Positions 1-6,200 of a stretch of 9,099 nt of DNA are shown here, in pieces (the stretch's first letter is position 1; each line of letters opens with the position of its first letter). The stretch lies in assembly GCA_963658035.1 (NCBI GenBank), contig CAVKOL010000111.1, forward strand, positions 1 through 9,099. The letters are read 5' to 3'. This DNA comes from Paratractidigestivibacter sp963658035. Its GTDB lineage: Bacteria > Actinomycetota > Coriobacteriia > Coriobacteriales > Atopobiaceae. The notes beneath the pieces were generated by a model that was not told the origin of the DNA, ran no database searches, and saw only the letters and a program-made list of their open reading frames with translations. The position numbers were made by a program, and so were the translations under genes.

Positions 1-284
1 GCCGCGTCCTGGTCGACGCCGAGCACCTGGTGACGGCGCACTTCAAGGCGACGAGTGTTGAGCCGGACGACGGCAACAAGGGCGACGACGCTATCGACGG
101 CGGCGGGACCGTGGACGGTGACGGCACGTCGGACGGTGACGGTTCGAGCGCTGGGACCGCCAAGGGCGGCAAGAAGGGCGAGAAGGTTCCTCAGACCGGC
201 GACTCCTCCGTCGACCTCTACGGCGCCTTGGCCGGGGCCCTTGCCGTCACCGGCGCCGCCATGGCCAAAAGCGCCGCGGAGTAA
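1..284 (+). CDS. C-terminal end of a sortase-anchored surface protein (5' partial)
   Basis: The reading frame is open from the left edge (codons in register with position 3) to a TAA at 282-284, so the start lies outside the window. The visible part has a short folded-looking stretch (RVLVDAEHLVTAHFKATSV). A Gly/Asp/Ser/Thr-rich linker with DGDG units follows, then a short basic stretch (KGGKKGEK). Next comes the sorting motif VPQTGD (186-203) and a hydrophobic Ala/Gly/Leu/Val segment. This order is that of the cell-wall sorting region of LPXTG-type proteins, which a sortase cuts between Thr and Gly and joins to the wall. Val replaces the usual first Leu. The tail after the hydrophobic segment is odd: it ends AMAKSAAE, with one Lys and a final Glu, instead of the usual cluster of Arg/Lys. 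The function of the outer part cannot be judged from what is visible. It converges on the protease gene at 380. Confidence 0.8.
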   Translation, partial: RVLVDAEHLVTAHFKATSVEPDDGNKGDDAIDGGGTVDGDGTSDGDGSSAGTAKGGKKGEKVPQTGDSSVDLYGALAGALAVTGAAMAKSAAE

Positions 285-321
285 AGCTTCTCGGCACCCG
301 ACACACAGACAAGCAAACGAA

Positions 322-363
322 AACCGGGCTTCTCGCCACTAAGCGGGAAGCCCGGTTCCTTTT
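322..363. terminator. Bidirectional rho-independent terminator
   Basis: Two 15-base arms, 322-336 and 343-357, pair along their whole length with one G-U wobble around a 6-base loop. On the plus strand the hairpin is followed by CCTTTT (358-363). On the minus strand it is followed by a run of Ts, the complement of the A run at 320-323. It lies between two convergent stop codons (284 and 380), so it can end both transcripts. Confidence 0.9.
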
Positions 364-379
364 AGTTTGGCGAACGCCG

Positions 380-2833
380 TTAACGCATAAAACGGCGGCG
401 GGCGGCGAGAAGGGCGGTGCCGGCCAGGGCGGGGACCGCCGCCACAAGGGTGGCGTCGCCGGTGGAGGGGGTGTTGCCCTTGCCAGAGCGGGAGGTCTTC
501 TCGGCTGCCTGCTTAAGGCCCGCGTGGGGCTCGACGGCCAGGGAAGCCAGGGCGGCGCTGACGTCGTCGGAGGTGGGGGTCGTCATGACCACTGCGGTGC
601 GGTAGTCGGCACCGGCAAGCGCCAGAGTATCCTTGGCGGTGGCGACGGCCGCCTTGAGGGCGTCGTACTCAGCCTGGGTAAGCCACTGCTTGTCGGCGGG
701 CACGTCGGCGCCGTCGCTGCACACCACAGCGCTGCCAAGAAGGGCCTCGGCACTGGCGATCTTCTCCTCAAGGGAGGCCAGCTCGTCGACGCTGGCCCAA
801 CTCTGGGACTGGGCATAGGCCTTGATCGGCAGGTTGTCAAAGACGATGTTGGAGGCCTTGTTCTTCTCGGTCATGGCCGCCGTGACCTTTGACCAATCGG
901 TCCAGGTGCCGGTGCCCGTCGAGTCGGCGGTGTCGACCGTCCAGTCCTCGACCGTCGAGGTGATCCAGCTCTCCCCGGCATTGACCTTGGCCACAAAGCC
1001 GGACTCCCAGGTGTCGACGACCTTGGTGTTGCCCTCGTCGTCCAAGTCCAGGTCCTGCAGCTCTTTGACACCCATGTTGTAGTTGGCGGGCTGGGTATAG
1101 GACCAGGTGCCGTCGTCGTTTTGGTGCGCCTGCGTGACCACCACCGAGTAGCGCTGGCCTTCTCGCATGCAGATCCAATCTTCCTCGTCGATGGCCAGGC
1201 GGTGGTAGCCGCCGTAGTCAAAAGTGTCGGAGGCGGAGAAGACCTTGCGGGAGTGGTCGGCGTCGGTGGGGTCGGCGGCGTCTTTGTCCAGCAGGTAGAC
1301 GTCGAAGGTCACGGTTGTGTTGGGGAGGGTCGTCTCGCAATAAAGGGAGCGCACGGCCATGTCTGCCTTGGCGGTGAAGATGTTGGCACCGCTCACCTTG
1401 CCGCTAAAGGTGGCGTAGGTCGTGCCGTTGACCGGCAGGTAGTCGTACTGGTCGATGATGCGGCCGGTCGAGGAGCCGGTGTTGGACTGCGTGACGTCGA
1501 ACTCATAGGTCTCGAAGTTGGAGACGGACTTGTCGTAGTAGCTCACGTAGAAGTAACCGGTGTGCTTGCCGTTCTCATCGACAAGGCCCCAGTCGGGAGT
1601 GAGGCCCTGGCCGTTGGGGAACTCCTCGGTCTGCGAGCCAAAGCTGTTCTTCACGATCCAGGCGCCGTCGCCTGCAGGCAGGTTATTGACGCCGTCGCTA
1701 AAGTTGGTGCGCGAGTAGGAGTCGTCGTAGCCCACAATGGTCACGCCGTGGTTCACGGCCTTGCCGTCGTCGTAGGTGTACTGGGCCCAATTGTCGTTGA
1801 GGTAAGTGGTGACGCCGGGGACCTTGGTGGCACCGGGGGTCGCGTCGTCGGCGTACATGGACATGGCCACGGCGCGGCCGGCCTTGAGCTCGCTCTTGAT
1901 CGCGGCGACGGCGGCCTTGTCGATGCCGGTGACCTTGCCGTCCTTGAGAACGCGGGTCTCGGGCAGGAGGTTTCCGTCGGTGAGCTCGTAGAGGGAGGTC
2001 TGCCACAGGTCTTGACTCACGGTCCAATCGGAGAAGTACTCCTTGGAGTCGATGCCGTCGGGAGCAAACCAGTAGGCGCCGGCGTAGCTCACCGGGGTAC
2101 AGGTGAGGTCATAGACCTCGCGCCACTTCTTGAGCTCCTCCTCGGTGGGGTTCTCGGTGGTGAGACGGCCGCTCGCGCCCTCGATCGCCTCGCCGAGCCT
2201 GTCGCCGCTGATGACCCATGTGATGACGTTTTCCTTGTTCTTGTAGGGGGCATCCGACTCGACGACGGGGCCCACGCCTGCGGCAAAGAGAGACGAGGCA
2301 TAGGTCAAGGAGCCGCCGGTGTTGATGCCCTCGTTGGGGTTCTTGCAGGTGGAGTAGTAGCCCTCCCCTGCCTGCGCGGCACCCGCCACGCTCTCGGGAA
2401 CGCCGCCGTTGGCGTAGACGAGGCCCGCGAGCTGCAGCTCCGAGAGATCGAGGGACGAAGGCATCGTGCCCTGCGCCTTGGTGGCCGAAAGGATGCTCGA
2501 CTCGCTGGCAGAGATCGCGGCAAAGGCCCAGCAGGTGTTCCAGGGCGACTGGTTCTTGACCGAGGTCACCAGGCCAAGCTCCCGCAGGTCGACCGAGTCG
2601 GTGGACTGGCCGTCCGCGATGAGGGCAGCGTCAAGGCCGTCGGAGGTGTGGGCCTGGAAGTCCTCGTCGCCTATCTGCTGGGCCGAGACCTGCGACCACT
2701 CGTCAATGACGGCCTGGTCATCGGCGTAGGCGGCGGTAGGAACAAAGGCCGCGGCCGAGGCGGCGACGGCAAAGGTGAGGCCGGCGAAGAGCGCGCGGCG
2801 GGCAAGGCCAAAGCGGGGCTTGAGGTCAACCAT
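380..2833 (-). CDS. Secreted, sortase-anchored papain-like (C1) cysteine protease
   Basis: This 817-residue protein should be exported, anchored to the cell wall, and able to cut proteins outside the cell. A signal peptide spans about residues 1-37 (basic RRALF, hydrophobic core, likely cut after AYA). The C1 peptidase domain covers about 80-435. It shows the oxyanion Gln95 and catalytic Cys101 in NQSPWNTCWAFA, His362 in NHGVTIVGYDD, and Asn396 in WIVKNSFG. The six-residue Gln-Cys spacing matches papain. A beta-rich region at about 438-580 (YDYLPVNG, then FTAKADMAVRSLYCE) resembles the lectin-like domain that follows the peptidase in such bacterial surface enzymes. Residues about 683-745 look like a FIVAR module (helix, DGADVPADKQWLTQAEYDAL, helix). 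The end carries NTPSTGD (787-793), a hydrophobic stretch, and the basic tail RRRFMR. Thr replaces the first Leu of LPXTG. The chosen ATG has an AGAAAGG ribosome site 7 bases upstream and leads directly into the signal peptide. The substrate cannot be told from sequence. Confidence 0.92.
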   Translation of the reverse strand: MVDLKPRFGLARRALFAGLTFAVAASAAAFVPTAAYADDQAVIDEWSQVSAQQIGDEDFQAHTSDGLDAALIADGQSTDSVDLRELGLVTSVKNQSPWNTCWAFAAISASESSILSATKAQGTMPSSLDLSELQLAGLVYANGGVPESVAGAAQAGEGYYSTCKNPNEGINTGGSLTYASSLFAAGVGPVVESDAPYKNKENVITWVISGDRLGEAIEGASGRLTTENPTEEELKKWREVYDLTCTPVSYAGAYWFAPDGIDSKEYFSDWTVSQDLWQTSLYELTDGNLLPETRVLKDGKVTGIDKAAVAAIKSELKAGRAVAMSMYADDATPGATKVPGVTTYLNDNWAQYTYDDGKAVNHGVTIVGYDDSYSRTNFSDGVNNLPAGDGAWIVKNSFGSQTEEFPNGQGLTPDWGLVDENGKHTGYFYVSYYDKSVSNFETYEFDVTQSNTGSSTGRIIDQYDYLPVNGTTYATFSGKVSGANIFTAKADMAVRSLYCETTLPNTTVTFDVYLLDKDAADPTDADHSRKVFSASDTFDYGGYHRLAIDEEDWICMREGQRYSVVVTQAHQNDDGTWSYTQPANYNMGVKELQDLDLDDEGNTKVVDTWESGFVAKVNAGESWITSTVEDWTVDTADSTGTGTWTDWSKVTAAMTEKNKASNIVFDNLPIKAYAQSQSWASVDELASLEEKIASAEALLGSAVVCSDGADVPADKQWLTQAEYDALKAAVATAKDTLALAGADYRTAVVMTTPTSDDVSAALASLAVEPHAGLKQAAEKTSRSGKGNTPSTGDATLVAAVPALAGTALLAARRRFMR
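455..475 (-). other. Cell-wall sorting motif NTPSTGD of the protease
   Basis: Codons 787-793 of the protease gene encode the LPXTG-like motif. It is followed by about 18 hydrophobic residues and RRRFMR, the standard three-part sorting signal. The first position is Thr, so the matching sortase must accept a non-Leu residue. The neighbouring surface protein uses VPQTGD, which also lacks Leu. Confidence 0.75.
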
Positions 2834-2840
2834 GGTGGTG

Positions 2841-2847
2841 CCTTTCT
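2841..2847 (-). promoter_or_regulatory. Ribosome binding site of the protease gene
   Basis: The minus strand reads AGAAAGG, 7 bases before the ATG at 2831-2833. It is an imperfect but well-spaced Shine-Dalgarno match. A possible -10 box (TAAGAT) lies at 2861-2866, but no convincing -35 box is seen, so no promoter is called. Confidence 0.5.
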
Positions 2848-2985
2848 CTGAGGTTGAGCTATCTTAACGCCAGCTGATATGGGCGGGGGCACAAAAGACT
2901 TCGAAAGGCAACAAATGTAAGGCTACCGGCACCACTTCTGGAGGCCGCAGGGCCAAAACGCAGGCGGCAGCGACCCCAGATAGCG

Positions 2986-3125
2986 CAAGCGCGACTTCTT
3001 CCACTTTAAAATTGACTTCGCCGAATAGCCAAGCTCTAGCGAATCACGTTTGCCCAGTTGAGCGCGGTACCCAACAACCGGTCTACTCGCCAAACCCAGA
3101 TTTAAAGTGGAAGAAGTCGCGCTTG
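2986..3125. repeat. 140-bp element with perfect 25-bp inverted ends
   Basis: The arm 2986-3010 is the exact reverse complement of the arm 3101-3125 (25 of 25 bases); pairing stops at both edges. The 90-base centre has smaller pairings of its own: TTCGC with GCGAA near 3017-3041, and GTTTG with CAAAC near 3049-3094. If transcribed, the element would fold as a long stem capped by two short branches. No target-site duplication is visible at its ends and no open frame fills it, so a coding insertion sequence is unlikely. It could be a non-autonomous MITE-like element, an intergenic structured RNA, or two facing copies of a binding site. It lies upstream of the protease gene and downstream of the helicase gene. 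Confidence 0.75.
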
Positions 3126-3170
3126 TGTGTTTCGAGACCCCAAAACAGGCCCGGCGGCGCCCCAGCTACT

Positions 3171-3207
3171 AAAATTGCGCCGCCGGTAGAGGGGGTACCG
3201 GCGGCGC
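3171..3207 (-). terminator. Rho-independent terminator of the helicase-nuclease gene
   Basis: The arms 3177-3188 and 3196-3207 pair perfectly over 12 GC-rich bases around a 7-base loop. Read on the minus strand, the hairpin is followed by AATTTT, the normal U-rich tail. It starts 22 bases after the TAG stop of the gene ending at 3229. On the plus strand the T-rich stretch is set further off and no plus-strand gene precedes it, so the minus direction is the likely active one. Confidence 0.8.
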
Positions 3208-3211
3208 GGGG
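3171..3211. repeat. Left copy of a 41-bp direct repeat with an internal hairpin
   Basis: These 41 bases are identical, in the same orientation, to 9008-9048. Identity stops at both edges (T versus C before, G versus T after). Each copy begins AAAATT and then holds a perfect inverted repeat. The two copies start 5,837 bases apart and have the helicase-nuclease gene and its upstream region between them. Confidence 0.9.
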
Positions 3212-3228
3212 GGTATTTTGTTTACTCT

Positions 3229-6200
3229 CTATGAAAGTCTGTAGTACCCAAAGCTAAGGAAAATCGCCCCGTCCTCTACCGCAAGCTTTAGCGCGGCACC
3301 TAAGATTTTTGATATCGTCCCTCCGGTCCTTCTAAAACCTAGCGCAGTACTGGTGGCCTTAATCAGTAAATCTTCTTCCAAGCCCCTAGGATGATTACGC
3401 AAGGAATATCTAAGCGCAGTAACAAGTTCCTCTGGCGCGATTTCATTGATATCGCGGTTTCCGCCAATCCTAAAGTAATTGATATCTTTTAACTCTAAAT
3501 CCTTGGGATAGATGAACGTCATATCGTTGAAGGACTGGCTGCGAGAAGGCACCCGAGCAAGCATCTGCCTAGATTTGCTTGCCACATTTGCGCCAGCTCT
3601 CTTCAAACCAAAACTCTCTCTGGTTCTTGAGATCAAGTAGCCAAGCTCTATCGGCCCCTCCTCCTCGATGATCTTGGACATCCTAGAGATAGCGAGCTCC
3701 CTGTTCTGTCCAACACCGTACTCATCGGCCGTCACTTGATAAGGCTGCAAAGAGACCGCCACATATGCCTTCTTTTCAGGCGGCTTTCTAGAGAATCTGT
3801 AGCCACCGCTGCCGCTGTTGGGAGCTTTCTCAGCAGCAGGCCTCGTCTCCCTAAATGGGGTCGCCGACTTTCTCTCGGTCCAAGGTTGGGTTGCTAATGG
3901 AGTATGCACAGCACGTTTCGTGGGAGCCGTTTGTTCCTTAATCGGCTTCCCAACGTTCGCCACAGAACTTCTAGTGGCAAAAGCCCTGTCATTTAGCGCG
4001 TCATCGATAGTCGAATTGCGCAAGCGAGTTCCACTTAAGCCGGTGCTGCGATTCGGTAAATTAGTTATTTGCTCATTCGACGAGGGCTCCGTCGGCGCGT
4101 CTTCCTTCATAGCGACACGGACTCTATCCAGAAGCTCCGTCGAAGCCGTCTTCTCAGCGCGTGCCTTCGGATAGATTCCTAAGTCTTCAAGCTTGCTATA
4201 GACATCCTCGAGGCAAGCCGTCTTATTGGCATAATATCGACTGCCCCGAATGCGGACGAACTTCCAGCCAAGACGCTCAAGGACGGTTTGTCGCTCGAGG
4301 TCTTCTACCAGTTTTTGATCGCCGGAATGCCAACGCTCGCCGTCGCACTCAATCGCAATGCGCCGACGTCCTCTGACGATGGCTATGTCAATCCTATAAG
4401 AGCCAACAGGAAACTGTTGCTGGATATCCTCATAGCCACGCCTCAGAAGAGCTTGTCCGACCTCAACTTCGAATGGAGAGTCCGCGGCCTTCTCAACCCG
4501 ATGCAGCTCTGTCTCGAAGTCGTCGGCACGGTTCGCATAGTCGAGAAGACCGCGCCGTAAGTCCCCAGCTTTGAGATCTCTCGAGGCATCAAGCGAGTGA
4601 ACGATCCAGAGTTGATCTCGCGCGCGGCTCACCGCAACGTTATAGCGCTTTTTATAAGCGTCGTCAGGTCCCTCGGTTCGCAGGCGAAGCGGCCCCTCGC
4701 CCTCGTTGCTGTCAACCAAATTAAGAATGATGACATCACGCTCATCGCCCTGGAAATTGGCCGCATCTCCGCATAATATCGCATGCTTCTCAATCTGTGC
4801 AGCGCCCAAAGCGCTATATAGCTCGTTATAGACAACGCGCGCTTGTTCGGGACCCAACATGGAAATAACGCCGAAGGTCTTATCCGCGTACTCGGGTTGT
4901 TTTAGGCACGCCTTGATGATTCTGACGGACTCGTCGGCTTCCTTTTGATTAGTCTTGCCATTTGTTGACCGCAGCCCATTCGCGACACGCTGCACAACAA
5001 TAGGGGGACACAACTCACTCGAGCCCTTATCACGCAGCGGGCGAATCTTACCATCATAAGAAGTTTCATTACAATAGCCGATAATGTCGGGAACGCATCT
5101 AAAGTGTTCCCTCAGCATCAAAGGCTGAAATGTCGTAGCAGCCAAATCGTATAGTGAGGTTTTAGGCCCGTACAAGTGCGCGTTAGGAATGACGCCTTGA
5201 ATATGAGACTCAATATTGCTTTGAGCTGCCTCGCTGTCCACCCCAACGGCCATCGGGCTCACCTGTTTGTCATCACCAACGACGATGAGTTTATCGGCCA
5301 ATACCGTCAGAGCCAACGATGTGATGTCGCACTGGCTGGCCTCATCGATGATCAAGACGTCAAATCGGGTCTTACGGGGATCGAATGTGGACAGCGCCAA
5401 GTTCATCGGCATAATCCAACAAGGGACCGCATGTTGACATTTGCTCATAAGACTACGGGCTTCAGCACGGTACCGAGCAGCGTGCTTCCCCGTACCCTTA
5501 CCAATCTTGCTCATCGTCAGTTTCCAACCGCGAAGTGCCTGGGTCAAAGAGATATCCTTTGAGGTCTTCTCAATAAGGGATTTCCATGCCATCTTGGAGG
5601 CAAGCGACGAGGTGGTCGTACGGTATTCCCGACTAAGCTCGACGGCTTTCCTCTGCAGGTTATCGGTAGAAGATGGATGCAGCACGGAAAGCTCAGCCAT
5701 AATCTGCTTGTATTTCCACGCTTCATGAATCCTTTGGGGAACGTCAGGACCACCGTGGCCGCAGGCTCGCTCCCTCACGGCCATGGACCATGAAGGGGCG
5801 ACTTGCTCCAACTTATCAAGAAGCTCGTGTCTACGGACCAATTCGTCACGAACCGTGAGCATGGCCGATATCTTCTCGTATGCATTGCCGTACGCCAGCG
5901 AATCGAGCGAATCCACGGCGAGCAAAGCATCCTTGAATAAAGAAGAGCCCGACGAACATCCCCTTTGCAATGTGCTCTTGAGAGTCGAGATCGGCTCACC
6001 TGTTTTTAAGGCGCTCAACCAGCTACAAAGAAACTCGAGGATATCGGCACAAGAAGAGCTGATCTTTGTCGACAGCTTTTCTATTCTCTCGTTCTCCCCG
6101 GCAAGATTGCACTCTCCCAAAAGCGCCTCGGAAGGAATACCCAGCGGAGCAAGGGCGGGTACAACCTCTTTAACCACGCCATCGTACCAGTCGAGAGCAG

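Noticed and set aside
114..142. Repeated GACGGTGACGG units
   Set aside because: They encode the Gly/Asp linker of the surface protein. Such low-complexity linkers are ordinary and are not a separate repeat element.
1121..2851. A 576-codon open frame on the plus strand opposite the protease gene
   Set aside because: It mirrors a well-supported protease with signal peptide, catalytic residues and sorting motif. Its translation is rich in Gly, Val and His without domain motifs, as expected of an antisense shadow in GC-rich DNA.
3012..3257. An 81-residue plus-strand open frame
   Set aside because: It runs through the right inverted-repeat arm and the terminator hairpin, then into the end of the helicase gene. 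Repeats explain the sequence better than coding.
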